A stretch of 64,000 nucleotides of DNA from Martinezella calliandrae. GTDB lineage: Bacteria > Pseudomonadota > Alphaproteobacteria > Rhizobiales > Rhizobiaceae. The stretch lies in the NCBI RefSeq assembly GCF_030272695.1, contig NZ_JARFYN010000019.1, forward strand, positions 1 to 64,000, given 5' to 3'. Position 1 is the stretch's first letter. The number at the start of each line of letters is the position of its first letter. The translations under genes and the position numbers were made by a program. Of this stretch, positions 45,694-55,186 are shown one piece after another. The notes below the pieces were generated by a model. The model had not been told where the DNA came from. It saw nothing but the letters and a program-made list of their open reading frames with translations, and did not search any database.

Positions 45694-46983
45694 ATGACCA
45701 GCGCGCCAGATAAAGTTTCCGGTTTTTGCCGCGATTGCTTGAGCGAGCAATCCCCCGAGCGCACGCGTTGCCGGGCCTGCGGCAGTCCGCGCCTGGTCTA
45801 TCATCGCGAGCTCTATGGCCTGACGCTCGCGCATATCGATTGCGATGCCTTCTATGCGTCGATCGAGAAGCGCGACAATCCGGAACTGGCCGACAGGCCG
45901 GTCATCATCGGCGGCGGCAAACGTGGCGTCGTGTCCACCGCCTGCTACATCGCCCGCATCCATGGCGTCCGGTCGGCCATGCCGATGTTCAGAGCGCTCG
46001 AGGCCTGCCCGCAGGCGGTCGTCATCCGCCCGAACATGGAAAAATATGTCCGCGTCGGTCGCGAGGTGCGCGCGCTGATGCTGGAGCTGACACCGCTGGT
46101 ACAGCCGCTTTCGATCGACGAGGCCTTTCTGGAGCTCGATGGTACGCAGCGCCTGCATCATGATCCCCCGGCTCGTATCCTTGCAAAATTCGCCAAGCGC
46201 ATCGAAAGCGAGATCGGCATCACCATTTCCGTCGGCCTTTCCTACTGCAAGTTCCTCGCCAAGGTCGCCTCCGACCTGCAGAAGCCGCGTGGATTTTCCG
46301 TCATCGGGCGGCAGGAGGCCATCTCGTTTCTGGAACCACGGCCGGTGACCACAATATGGGGCGTCGGCAAGGCTTTCGCGGCGACGCTGGAAAGCGACGG
46401 CATCCGCACTATTGGCCAATTGCAGACGATGGAGGAAGGCGACCTCATGCGCCGCTACGGCGTTATCGGCCAGCGACTTTCCCGTCTGTCGCGCGGCATC
46501 GACGACCGCACAGTGCATCCGAACGAGGCGGCAAAGAGCGTATCGTCGGAGACGACCTTTTTCGACGACATTTCCCGCCACGACGATCTGGTGCCGATTT
46601 TGCGCGATCTGTCGGAGAAGGTATCGCGCCGCCTCAAGCGCAGCGGCATCGCCGGGCGAACTGTCGTGCTGAAGCTGAAGACTGCGGATTTCAAAAGCCG
46701 TACCCGCAACCGCCGGCTCGAGGACCCGACGCAGCTTGCCGACCGCATTTTCCGCACCGGCTTGCGACTGCTCGAGCATGAGACCGACGGAACCAAGTTT
46801 CGCCTCATCGGCATCGGGGTCACCGACCTCTGCGACGCTGCCCGCGCCGACCCTCCCGATCTGGTTGACGAACAGGCGATGCGCCGGGCCGCGGCGGAAG
46901 CGGCGATGGACAAGCTCAGGGAAAAATTCGGCAACAAGACAGTCGAAACCGGCTATACATTCAGCGGCAAGCGCGAGAGCTGA
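45694..46983 (+). CDS. dinB: DNA polymerase IV with N-terminal zinc-ribbon-like segment
   Basis: A 429-residue Y-family translesion polymerase. Before the polymerase domain, residues 11-34 contain two Cys pairs (CRDC and [19 protein letters not shown]) as in a zinc ribbon. The catalytic domain begins [20 protein letters not shown], with palm acidic residues in [12 protein letters not shown], and [14 protein letters not shown]. The start at 45694 ([11 protein letters not shown]) is placed just after the LexA box. The 3' end overlaps by 31 bases the convergent CelD-like gene. Induced by DNA damage, by its SOS box. Confidence 0.93.
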   Translation: MTSAPDKVSGFCRDCLSEQSPERTRCRACGSPRLVYHRELYGLTLAHIDCDAFYASIEKRDNPELADRPVIIGGGKRGVVSTACYIARIHGVRSAMPMFRALEACPQAVVIRPNMEKYVRVGREVRALMLELTPLVQPLSIDEAFLELDGTQRLHHDPPARILAKFAKRIESEIGITISVGLSYCKFLAKVASDLQKPRGFSVIGRQEAISFLEPRPVTTIWGVGKAFAATLESDGIRTIGQLQTMEEGDLMRRYGVIGQRLSRLSRGIDDRTVHPNEAAKSVSSETTFFDDISRHDDLVPILRDLSEKVSRRLKRSGIAGRTVVLKLKTADFKSRTRNRRLEDPTQLADRIFRTGLRLLEHETDGTKFRLIGIGVTDLCDAARADPPDLVDEQAMRRAAAEAAMDKLREKFGNKTVETGYTFSGKRES

Positions 46984-48716
46984 ACCATCGCCGGCAGCAT
47001 GTCCGTCTCTTCATCGAAAAGTGCCGCGCGATTGGCGAGCGCCTGCTCGTAGTCCGGCCTGATCGAGATCGCCTTTTCATAACTCGCCAGCGCCTCGTCG
47101 GAGCGCCCCAGGCGGCGTAGCGCGTTTCCCTTGTTGTTATAGGCAATCGCATGATTTGGCTCGAGGGCGATCGCCTGATCATAGCGGACGATGGCGCCTT
47201 CGAAATCCCTGACCGCGGCGAGAAGATTGCCGTAGGTGCAATGGGCTGCGGCTGAGTCGGGGCGAAGCTCCAACGCCCGCCCGATCTCGGCCTCAGCCTC
47301 CTTCGCCTCCCCGCGCAGCAGCAGGAGTATGCTCAGCCGATGTGCTGCATCGAAGTCTCCGGGGTTTTCGGCGATCGCAGCGCGACATTGCTTTTCTGCC
47401 TCGGCGCGGTCGATGGCACCTTGACTGTCGGTCACGGTGTCCGTGACCGCGTCATCGGATGTGATTGCCTGCCATAGCATCCGCGACGCCACAATTTCGC
47501 GGTAGAGCGCCAGGGCATCCTTGTGTAACGGCTCGATCGCGAGAACCTGTCGGCAGCCTATCTCGGCATTGGCCAGATCGCCGGCTGAATACAGGCTTTT
47601 GATGCGGGCAATGACGAACGGCAGGCAATGCGGGTCCAGCCGCTCGCCGAGATTCCGCCCCGTCCTGGTGTCGATCCGGAAGCGCTCGATCCGCCGGCTG
47701 ACCGAACCGAAAATAAACTTGTGCTCATAATTGCCGGGTCCGAGATCGTAGATGCGAAAGCCGCTCTCTATCGCCCAGCGGATCGTATGGGCATGTACCA
47801 TCAGGCCCGGCGACAGGCCTCGGATCGAGACATCGCGCCCGCTCAGGAAACAGAGCAAGCTCTTTCTGGGGCGATCGATAAGGACGGCGGAGGCCGCTAT
47901 CGGCACCTGGTCATGCCAGAGAATCGGTAGAAAAAGACCGCCGCTGCGCAAGCAATCCGGTAGAATGGCGTGCGAGTTGTCGAGAACATAGCGCGTGTAG
48001 CCAGGATTGCGCCTTCCCCATTGCCTTTCCCAAAGGCTGAGCAGCGTCGCCAAATCCGCTTCGATGGTCTCGGCGTTGCCGTGGGTCACCCGGAATCCCG
48101 CGGCCCCATCCAGCTGACGCAGGCAATGACGGATGTTCCGCCGCGCCCGCCAATGCAATTTGTCACGAAGGAACGAGCCGAAATCCGCCGGCAGCGTCAC
48201 ATGGACATGGATTTCCGGATCGATCCGCTCGGCCGCATCCGAAATCTGCGCAGGGCGCTTGACCCTGTCGCCGACAAAGTCCGCCGGCGGAAAATGCTCG
48301 AGGAATGACCCGATCCGCGCAGACGACCGATCGATATCGTCAAGATGCAGGCTGGACCAGTGAAAAGAGCGAACGCAATCAGCAAAGGCTGGGACGGCAG
48401 CATTGGCGAAGGCGGGATCGCAGAGAATACCGGTATAGGAGGCAAAATAGGAGCCGCCCAGGACGATGGTGTTGTAGAAGCCTTTGCCCCGGTCCAATCC
48501 GGTGCCAAGCTGGATCGGGAAGAAGGCCACATAGGCGCCTTCAGCATCTTCCCTTGCAGCCAATACCATCCAGGGCAGAGAACGCGAGGCAAACCAGCTC
48601 GATATCCAGGTCCAGGACAAGAAGCACTGCGCTTCCGGGTCGATCTCATAGATCCGATCCCAGTTGTCTTTCAGCGCTTGCAGATCTTCCAGCTTTTCGA
48701 TCACGTCCACATGCAT
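46953..48716 (-). CDS. CelD/BioF2-like acetyltransferase fused to TPR repeats
   Basis: A 587-residue protein. Residues 1-350 are a FemAB/CelD-type double-GNAT domain ([58 protein letters not shown]), a family linked to envelope polysaccharide or peptidoglycan modification. From about 365 on there are tetratricopeptide repeats ([60 protein letters not shown]). The joining of the two parts is unusual. The last residues (QLSRLPLNV) are encoded within the convergent overlap with dinB. The substrate is unknown. Confidence 0.78.
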   Translation of the reverse strand: MHVDVIEKLEDLQALKDNWDRIYEIDPEAQCFLSWTWISSWFASRSLPWMVLAAREDAEGAYVAFFPIQLGTGLDRGKGFYNTIVLGGSYFASYTGILCDPAFANAAVPAFADCVRSFHWSSLHLDDIDRSSARIGSFLEHFPPADFVGDRVKRPAQISDAAERIDPEIHVHVTLPADFGSFLRDKLHWRARRNIRHCLRQLDGAAGFRVTHGNAETIEADLATLLSLWERQWGRRNPGYTRYVLDNSHAILPDCLRSGGLFLPILWHDQVPIAASAVLIDRPRKSLLCFLSGRDVSIRGLSPGLMVHAHTIRWAIESGFRIYDLGPGNYEHKFIFGSVSRRIERFRIDTRTGRNLGERLDPHCLPFVIARIKSLYSAGDLANAEIGCRQVLAIEPLHKDALALYREIVASRMLWQAITSDDAVTDTVTDSQGAIDRAEAEKQCRAAIAENPGDFDAAHRLSILLLLRGEAKEAEAEIGRALELRPDSAAAHCTYGNLLAAVRDFEGAIVRYDQAIALEPNHAIAYNNKGNALRRLGRSDEALASYEKAISIRPDYEQALANRAALFDEETDMLPAMVQLSRLPLNV

Positions 48717-48916
48717 GTCGAACGCCCGCCCGGTTCCCCATCCTGCAATTTAAGATACACATAAAATACATTCTGTAGCAATTGCGACTATCGGGCAGGC
48801 CTTTGCCGGATGAAACGCCCAAAAAGCAATTTAAGCGGATGGCATGCCTTCAAGTCTTCCTTAAACTTCGAAGTCTAACCTGCGGCGATACGAGTATTGC
48901 GTTTTGGTATGTTTAT

Positions 48917-50179
48917 ATGACGTCGCGTTTTCTTTTCGGACTTGGCCTGTTGTCGGCCACAGCCCTCATTCATCCTGCCTTTGGCGCGGAAGATGCCCGC
49001 ACATTACAGATCGTCGTGTCGAAGGACCAGCAATCGCTTGCCGTCTTTGACGGCGACAAGGTGGTGGCGACGTCGAAGGTTTCGACCGGCAAACGCGGTC
49101 ACGCGACACCGAGCGGAATCTTCTCCATTCTGGAGAAGGAGGTCTATCACGAGTCTAATCTCTATTCGGATTCTCCGATGCCCTTCATGCAGCGGCTAAC
49201 CTGGTCTGGCATCGCACTGCACGAATCCAGTTCGGTACCGACTTATCCTGCCTCGCATGGCTGCGTGCGCATGCCCAAGGCTTTCGCCAAGATGCTCTAC
49301 CAGATGACCGAGCGCGGCGTGCATGTCGTCATCGCCGATCAGCCGCTGGTGCCGCAGCTTTTCGAACATGCCATGCTGTTCCAGCCCGAAGCCGTCCCCG
49401 CCTCTGTTCTGTTTTCCGATCTTGAACTGCGCCCGACGACGGCCTTCCTAACGCAAGCACAGCCGGTGCAGGTCGCCACCAACGACGTCGCTGCCCTGCC
49501 CATGCCAAAGCCTACACAGGCGGCACCCGTCGATGCGGCGCCGCTCGGCATCCTCATCACCCGCCGGGGTCTGCGCGAAAATGTCCGCGACCTGCAGGGG
49601 CTGCTGAACGGCATCGGTTTTGCGACCGGGACACCGGACGGGATGCTCGGACCGGCGACTGTGCAGGCGATCGAGGACTTCAAGAAAGCGCATAACATCA
49701 AGACATCGGGCGGACTGGTGAGCCCGGCTTTGATGAAGGCCGTCTACAACGTTGCCGGCAAGGGCGAGCCGCCGAACGGCGAAATCATGGTTCGCCAGAA
49801 CTTCAAGCCGCTATTTGACGCTCCCGCTGTCATCGCCGAGCCCCAGGAAGCGCTCGGCACGCATTTCTTCACCGCCCATACGATCGACAAGGTGAACGGC
49901 AAAGCGGACTGGTTTGGCGTGACGCTGGAAGACGATCTTTCCAAGGAAACGAAAAAGCGGCTGGGCATCACCAGCGAGGCGCAAGCGGAATCGCCAGACG
50001 CCACCGATCGTGCGCTCGATCGCATCACGATACCCAATGACATTAGGCGCAAGATCGAGGACCTACTGACGGCCGGCTCGTCGCTGACGATTTCCGACAC
50101 CGGCATCGGCCCGGAAACCGGCGACCAGACCGATTTCATCACCATCACCAATCGCGGCGCCCTTGGGAAAAAGGGCTAG
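48917..50179 (+). CDS. YkuD-family L,D-transpeptidase with peptidoglycan-binding domain
   Basis: A 420-residue exported protein. Signal peptide residues 1-23 (FLFGLGLLSATALIHPAFGA). The YkuD domain follows (LQIVVSKDQQSLAVFDGD) with catalytic His and Cys in IALHESSSV and YPASHGCVRMP. A PG_binding_1 repeat lies near 215-275 (DLQGLLNGIGFATGTPDGML, GPATVQAIEDFKKAH). It probably makes 3-3 crosslinks or attaches proteins to peptidoglycan. The start at ATG 48917 gives a clean signal peptide; the frame opens further upstream without one. Four-base convergent overlap with dnaE. Confidence 0.88.
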   Translation: MTSRFLFGLGLLSATALIHPAFGAEDARTLQIVVSKDQQSLAVFDGDKVVATSKVSTGKRGHATPSGIFSILEKEVYHESNLYSDSPMPFMQRLTWSGIALHESSSVPTYPASHGCVRMPKAFAKMLYQMTERGVHVVIADQPLVPQLFEHAMLFQPEAVPASVLFSDLELRPTTAFLTQAQPVQVATNDVAALPMPKPTQAAPVDAAPLGILITRRGLRENVRDLQGLLNGIGFATGTPDGMLGPATVQAIEDFKKAHNIKTSGGLVSPALMKAVYNVAGKGEPPNGEIMVRQNFKPLFDAPAVIAEPQEALGTHFFTAHTIDKVNGKADWFGVTLEDDLSKETKKRLGITSEAQAESPDATDRALDRITIPNDIRRKIEDLLTAGSSLTISDTGIGPETGDQTDFITITNRGALGKKG

Positions 50180-53100
50180 ACCAGCTCGACGTCAATTACG
50201 CCGGGCGCGGTGCGCAGTGCGGCCGCGATTTCCGGCGTGATGCGATATTTCTCCGGCAGCGCGACTTCCACCTCGCGCTTGCCCTCCTCCTTGATGACGA
50301 TGAAGGAGACGAGGCCGTCGCCCTTGGCGTTGAGGTGGACGGCCACCGCCTTCAGGGGGCCGGAATCGCGGACGTAGACGCGTAGCGCCTTCTGCATCTG
50401 CAGCGACTTTTCCTCCAGCGATTGCGCCGTCTGCAGGCGCAGGCTGATGCCTTCCGGCCGCTCGTCCGCCTGCGCGGTAATGACGAAGGATTTGCCGACT
50501 TCGAGCACGTCGCGATATTGATTGAGCACCTCCGAGAACAGCACGGCCTCGAACTGGCCTGAGGCATCGGAGAAGACGAAGATGCCCATCTTGTTGCCGG
50601 TGCGCGTCTTGCGCTCTTGCTTCGAGATGACGGTGCCGGCCAGGCGGCCGTTGCTGGCCCCCTGCTTCACCGCCGTCGAGAAATCGGCGAAGGTCTGCAC
50701 GCGCATCTTGTTCAGCACGTTCTTGTAGGTGTCCAGCGGATGGGCCGTGAGATAGAAGCCGAGCACCTGGAATTCGCGCAGCAGCCGCTCCGAGGCAAGC
50801 CAGGGCGTAAAGGGTGGCAGAAGGATCTTCTCAGGTCCCGAAGCCGCACTTCCGAACATGTCGGACTGGCCGCTTCGCTTGTTCTCCTGCGCGACTTGCG
50901 CATAGCCCATGATCCGGTCCAGCCCGCCGATCAGTTGCGCGCGGTCGATATCGAAACAATCGAAGGCGCCCGCGGCAATCAGGCTTTCCAGCACACGGCG
51001 GTTGATCTGCTTCGGATCGATGCGCAGGCAGAAATCCTCGATGCCAGCAAAAGGCCGGTCGCCGCGCACCTCGACAATATGAGCGACAGCAGATTCGCCG
51101 ACACCTTTGATGGCGGCCAGTGCGTAATAGATGCGATTTTCGCCCGTCTCGAAATGACGGAACGAGGTCTGAATCGACGGCGCGATGACTTCAATGCCGA
51201 GACGCTTGGCGTCCTGGCGGAAGTCGTTGACCTTTTCGGTGTTCGCCATATCGAGCGTCATAGACGCCGCAAGGAACTCCACCGGATAATGCGCCTTCAT
51301 ATAGGCCGTCTGGTAGGAGACGATGGCGTAGGCAGCGGCGTGCGATTTGTTGAAGCCGTAGTTGGCGAACTTGGCGAGCAGGTCGAAAATGACGTCCGCC
51401 TGGCCCTTCGACACGCCATTCTTGACGGCGCCATCGACGAAGCGTTCGCGCTGCTGGTCCATCTCGGCCTTGATCTTCTTGCCCATGGCGCGGCGCAGAA
51501 GATCAGCCTCACCGAGCGAATAGCCGGAAAGTACCTGCGCGATCTGCATCACCTGTTCCTGATAGACGATGACGCCCTGTGTTTCCTTCAGGAGATGGTC
51601 GATCGTCGGATGGATCGATTCGATCTCCTCTTCGCCATGCTTGCGGGCATTGTAGACCGGGATATTTTCCATCGGGCCTGGACGGTAGAGAGCCACCAGC
51701 GCGATGATATCCTCGATGCAGTCCGGGCGCATACCGATCAGAGCCTTGCGCATGCCGGCACTTTCCACCTGGAACACGCCGACCGTCTCGCCACGCGAGA
51801 GCATGTCGTAGGTCGTCTTATCGTCGAGCGGGATGCTGGCGAGATCAAGCGTAATTCCGCGCTTGGCGACGAAATCGACCGCCGTCTTCAGCACCGTCAG
51901 CGTCTTCAGGCCGAGGAAGTCGAACTTCACCAGGCCGGCCTGCTCCACCCACTTCATGTTGAACTGAGTGACCGGCATGTCGGAGCGCGGGTCTCGATAC
52001 ATCGGCACGAGCTTCGACAGCGGCCGGTCGCCGATGACGATACCGGCGGCATGCGTCGAGGCGTGGCGATAAAGGCCCTCGATCTTCTGGGCAATGTCGA
52101 GCAGACGGGCGACGACCGGTTCCTTGTCGGCTTCCTCCTGAAGGCGCGGCTCTTCCTCGATCGCCTTGCTGAGCGGCGTCGGATTGGCGGGATTGTTCGG
52201 CACCAGCTTGCAGATCTTATCGACCTGACCATAGGGCATTTCCAGCACGCGGCCGACGTCGCGAAGGGCGGCGCGCGCCTGAAGCGAACCAAAAGTGATG
52301 ATTTGCGCTACCTGTTCTCGGCCATATTTGCGCTGCACGTAACGGATCACCTCTTCGCGGCGGTCCTGGCAGAAATCGATATCGAAGTCGGGCATCGATA
52401 CGCGTTCCGGATTGAGGAAGCGCTCGAACAGCAGCGAGAAGCGCAGCGGGTCGACGTCGGTGATCGTCAGCGCATAGGCGACCAGCGAGCCCGCGCCCGA
52501 ACCGCGTCCGGGTCCGACCGGGATATCGTGCTGCTTGGCCCATTTGATGAAGTCCGAGACGATCAGGAAGTAACCGGGGAACTTCATGCGCTGGATAACG
52601 CTGAGCTCGAATTCCAATCGCTCGCGATAATCGTTCTCCACATAGCCCGGCGCCATGCCGAGCGAGGCGAGCCGCCGGTCGAGACCTTCGACCGCCTGGG
52701 CGCGCAATTCTGCCGCCTCGGCGCGTTCGGCCTCCTCCGCATCGTCGGTGGCGCCGGTGAAGCGCGGGAGGATCGGCTTGCGTGTCTTCAGGACGAAGGA
52801 ACAGCGCCGGGCGATCTCGACGGTGTTTTCCAAGGCTTCCGGAAGATTGGCGAATAGCTTCGCCATATCGGCGCGGCTCTTCAAATAATGGTCCGGCGTC
52901 AGCCGGAAACGGGTATCGTCCGAAACGATGGCATTGTGGGCGACGGCCATCAGCGCGTCATGAGCATCATAATCGTCGCGGGTCGGGAAAAACGCCTCGT
53001 TGGTTGCGACCAGCGGCAGGTCATGCTCGTAGGCGAGCGCGATCATCTTCTGTTCGTGGCGGCGATCATAGGTGCCATGACGTTGCAGTTCGACATAAAG

Positions 53101-53676
53101 GCGATCGCCAAACAGGTCCTTCAGTGTCAGCAGGCGCGACAGAGCCTGCGGCGCATGACCCTCCTTCAGCGCCATATCGACCGGGCCGCCGAGTGAACCG
53201 GTCAGCGCGATCACGCCATCTGTACCGATCTCCTCCAACCAGGAGGCGGTGATATGAGGGGCGTTGTTGCCTTCGCCGCCAAGATAAGCGCGGCTGACGA
53301 GATCGACCAGCCGCTCATAGCCCCGCTCCGTAGCTGCAAGCAACACGATGGACGGCAGCTTGGCCAAGGCCTGCTGCCACCCACGCTTCTCGCTCTCGAC
53401 ACCGTCTTCCATGTCGATAGACACCTGGCAGCCGATGATCGGCTGCAGCCCCTCGTCCATCGCCTTTTGGGAGAACTCCAGTGCAACGAAAAGGTTGTTC
53501 GTATCGGTAATGGCAATGGCCGGCTGATTGTCGCCGGCCGCCTTGGCGAGGATCTTCTTCAGCGGCAATGCGCCTTCGAGCAGCGAATAGGCAGAATGGA
53601 CGCGAAGATGCACGAATTCCGGCGTGTCACCGACCGGCGCATTCGGTGCGCCGCTGCTACCCATATCCGCCATCAT
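50176..53676 (-). CDS. dnaE: DNA polymerase III alpha subunit
   Basis: The 1166-residue replicative polymerase (DnaE1 type). N-terminal PHP domain (FVHLRVHSAYSLLEGALPLK), palm with GPGRGSGAGSLVAYAL and the catalytic Asp pair in MPDFDIDFCQDRR, the helix-hairpin-helix region (CLRIDPKQINRRVLESLIAA) and an OB-fold near 1000-1060 (RLAGTVISKQERKTRTGNKM). Two ATG codons are close together at the start. A 28-residue SOS-boxed peptide gene lies 114 bases upstream on the same strand with no terminator visible between them. Confidence 0.96.
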   Translation of the reverse strand: MMADMGSSGAPNAPVGDTPEFVHLRVHSAYSLLEGALPLKKILAKAAGDNQPAIAITDTNNLFVALEFSQKAMDEGLQPIIGCQVSIDMEDGVESEKRGWQQALAKLPSIVLLAATERGYERLVDLVSRAYLGGEGNNAPHITASWLEEIGTDGVIALTGSLGGPVDMALKEGHAPQALSRLLTLKDLFGDRLYVELQRHGTYDRRHEQKMIALAYEHDLPLVATNEAFFPTRDDYDAHDALMAVAHNAIVSDDTRFRLTPDHYLKSRADMAKLFANLPEALENTVEIARRCSFVLKTRKPILPRFTGATDDAEEAERAEAAELRAQAVEGLDRRLASLGMAPGYVENDYRERLEFELSVIQRMKFPGYFLIVSDFIKWAKQHDIPVGPGRGSGAGSLVAYALTITDVDPLRFSLLFERFLNPERVSMPDFDIDFCQDRREEVIRYVQRKYGREQVAQIITFGSLQARAALRDVGRVLEMPYGQVDKICKLVPNNPANPTPLSKAIEEEPRLQEEADKEPVVARLLDIAQKIEGLYRHASTHAAGIVIGDRPLSKLVPMYRDPRSDMPVTQFNMKWVEQAGLVKFDFLGLKTLTVLKTAVDFVAKRGITLDLASIPLDDKTTYDMLSRGETVGVFQVESAGMRKALIGMRPDCIEDIIALVALYRPGPMENIPVYNARKHGEEEIESIHPTIDHLLKETQGVIVYQEQVMQIAQVLSGYSLGEADLLRRAMGKKIKAEMDQQRERFVDGAVKNGVSKGQADVIFDLLAKFANYGFNKSHAAAYAIVSYQTAYMKAHYPVEFLAASMTLDMANTEKVNDFRQDAKRLGIEVIAPSIQTSFRHFETGENRIYYALAAIKGVGESAVAHIVEVRGDRPFAGIEDFCLRIDPKQINRRVLESLIAAGAFDCFDIDRAQLIGGLDRIMGYAQVAQENKRSGQSDMFGSAASGPEKILLPPFTPWLASERLLREFQVLGFYLTAHPLDTYKNVLNKMRVQTFADFSTAVKQGASNGRLAGTVISKQERKTRTGNKMGIFVFSDASGQFEAVLFSEVLNQYRDVLEVGKSFVITAQADERPEGISLRLQTAQSLEEKSLQMQKALRVYVRDSGPLKAVAVHLNAKGDGLVSFIVIKEEGKREVEVALPEKYRITPEIAAALRTAPGVIDVELV

Positions 53677-53790
53677 ATGCCCTTCCGCATGCCCAAATGA
53701 ATCGGCTGCATTGTCGGCATAGCGGACGATAAAGTCCAGAAGTTGATCTCATGAATCACGAGCGCATCGCAACACCCGTGGGGACAAGAG

Positions 53791-53877
53791 TCACATCGCC
53801 ATCATGATGAGGGAAAAACTGGCAACAAACATGACGATGGAGGTGAATGCTGCAACGTCTCGAATGATATCGGTCAT
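53791..53877 (-). CDS. 28-residue membrane peptide under a LexA box (SidA-like candidate)
   Basis: A short ORF on the minus strand, too short for normal gene calling. It begins MTDIIRDVAAF and continues with a nearly uninterrupted hydrophobic stretch (TSIVMFVASFSLIMMAM) to the stop, i.e. one transmembrane helix with a short cytoplasmic N-terminus. AAGGAG lies seven bases upstream of the ATG, an excellent ribosome-binding site. A perfect GTTC-N7-GTTC LexA box is 33 bases further upstream. Caulobacter SidA, an SOS-induced division inhibitor, is likewise a 29-residue inner-membrane peptide controlled by LexA; the parallel is in size, topology and control, not demonstrated homology. Next gene in the same direction is dnaE. 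Confidence 0.65.
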   Translation of the reverse strand: MTDIIRDVAAFTSIVMFVASFSLIMMAM

Positions 53878-53910
53878 TTACGCGCTCCTTACTCGTTATG
53901 TTTCCTTTTT

Positions 53911-53925
53911 GTTCTATTTATGTTC
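53911..53925 (-). promoter_or_regulatory. LexA (SOS) box of the small membrane peptide
   Basis: GTTCTATTTATGTTC (plus strand; GAAC-N7-GAAC on the minus strand) is an exact alphaproteobacterial LexA site. A degenerate second copy (GTTT-N7-GTTC, 53900-53914) overlaps it. A -35-like TTGACT lies at 53929-53934 on the minus strand. The site could also affect the divergent gene at 54032, but its distance (107 bases) is less typical. Confidence 0.82.
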
Positions 53926-54031
53926 GAGAGTCAATAGGTGCATCAATAAATTTCACTGTCGTTGTTTTGGTCGAAGTCGATGGACCGAAGGCACAACCCT
54001 AAGCTATGAAAACGCGAACGGAGAGATCACG

Positions 54032-54625
54032 ATGAAATCACTTGCCTGCGCTCTCATTCTGCTTTCGGCTACATCGGCACTTCACGCCGAAGATATGGTC
54101 GCGCCCGACCGCATCATCGACGCCGCAATCGGCGACTGGAACAAGGACGGCAAGCCGGACCTTGCATTGCTGGCGTTGGCCCCGCCGAACGATCAGGCCG
54201 ACAATACAATCGGCATCTATATTTATCTACGCGACCAAGAACATGCGCTGCTGAAGCTGGCGGCCGCCGCACCTGACAAGATATCGGGGAGTGCCGAGCC
54301 CGGCGGCATGGTCGGTCAGGAGCCGTCAATCGCGGCGCTGCCCAATGGTTCGATTGCCGTTACCTCGCAGAACGACGCGATCGGGCGGGATCGCTGGCAT
54401 CGGACTCTCACCCTCGCCTTCCGTAACAACGCCTTCGTCGTTGCGGGCTACACCTATGATTACCGGGATACTCTCAATCCTGACGGTGGCTTCACCTGCG
54501 ACTACAATGTCCTGACGGGTAAAGCGACAAAGGGCGGCAAGGAACTCAAGACCGACGCCAAGACCATCAAGATCCAGGACTGGAATGTCGATATCGGCCA
54601 GAAAAGCTGTGGCCTAAGCCAGTAA
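54032..54625 (+). CDS. secreted protein with FG-GAP/VCBS-like calcium-loop motif
   Basis: A 197-residue protein with signal peptide MKSLACALILLSATSALHA (cleavage about residue 19) and a GGAGA box before the ATG. The mature N-terminus contains AAIGDWNKDGKPDLALLAL, a DxDxDG-like calcium loop in the style of FG-GAP/VCBS repeats, but only one copy is present. Two Cys occur near the C-terminus (FTCDYN and KSCGLSQ). The frame extends upstream to 53804 but that part is antisense to the SOS peptide. Function unknown. Confidence 0.75.
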   Translation: MKSLACALILLSATSALHAEDMVAPDRIIDAAIGDWNKDGKPDLALLALAPPNDQADNTIGIYIYLRDQEHALLKLAAAAPDKISGSAEPGGMVGQEPSIAALPNGSIAVTSQNDAIGRDRWHRTLTLAFRNNAFVVAGYTYDYRDTLNPDGGFTCDYNVLTGKATKGGKELKTDAKTIKIQDWNVDIGQKSCGLSQ

Positions 54626-54697
54626 CGACAGCCATTTGTTCACTATATGTTCTTTACACGATACGGCATGCGTGCCATCCTCAGCTCTCATCATGGG

Positions 54698-55177
54698 ATG
54701 GAGAGAGCCGTGCCGGATCTTGCAGAGCTGAATTATTTTATTGTCACTGCGAAGGCGGAGACCTATGTCGGCGACGGCATGGCTCTACCGTCCTGCCGCA
54801 ACGGTTCGCATGATTTCGGCTACACCAGCGGGCGCTGGCGCTATCTCGACAGCTATTTCGGCGGCACGGATTTCGCCGGACAGGAATTGGTCTGGCTGGA
54901 CGACGAACCAGTATGGGCCATGAACTATTTCGGACGGATCGCGGAGCCTGATCTGATCGACGCCAAGGCTGCGGGAATGATCACCAAAGCGGCTCTCATG
55001 CGGCTTTACCTTGATGAGAAACGCTTTCTTGGCGGCTTTGAATTCAACCATCCGCTTGGCCGCTATGTCGATCGCAGCACCGGTAACTGCGATCATTTTA
55101 TCGGCCGCGAGGTCATCCTGGTGAATGAGTGCAAGGCATATGAGCTCGACTATCGCGGCGGGCTGATCGTCCCCTGA
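54698..55177 (+). CDS. DUF5680 family protein
   Basis: A 159-residue protein from ATG 54698 (MERAVPDLAELNYFIVTAKA). Conserved-looking blocks: TYVGDGMALPSCRNGSHDFG, YLDSYFGGTDFAGQELVWLD, WAMNYFGRI and CDHFIGREVI. I assign it to DUF5680 from memory; such domains also occur attached to HTH regulators. An upstream ATG at 54668 is possible. Convergent with lolD, ten bases apart. Confidence 0.68.
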   Translation: MERAVPDLAELNYFIVTAKAETYVGDGMALPSCRNGSHDFGYTSGRWRYLDSYFGGTDFAGQELVWLDDEPVWAMNYFGRIAEPDLIDAKAAGMITKAALMRLYLDEKRFLGGFEFNHPLGRYVDRSTGNCDHFIGREVILVNECKAYELDYRGGLIVP

Positions 55178-55186
55178 CGAATGCCG

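Noticed and set aside
50617..52857. 746-codon plus-strand open frame inside dnaE
   Set aside because: Antisense shadow of a high-GC gene. The product is rich in His, Arg and Asp with no domain pattern, and dnaE on the other strand is unambiguous.
53804..54031. Upstream extension of the secreted protein gene at 54032
   Set aside because: The extension removes the signal peptide from the N-terminus and runs antisense through the SOS peptide and the LexA box.
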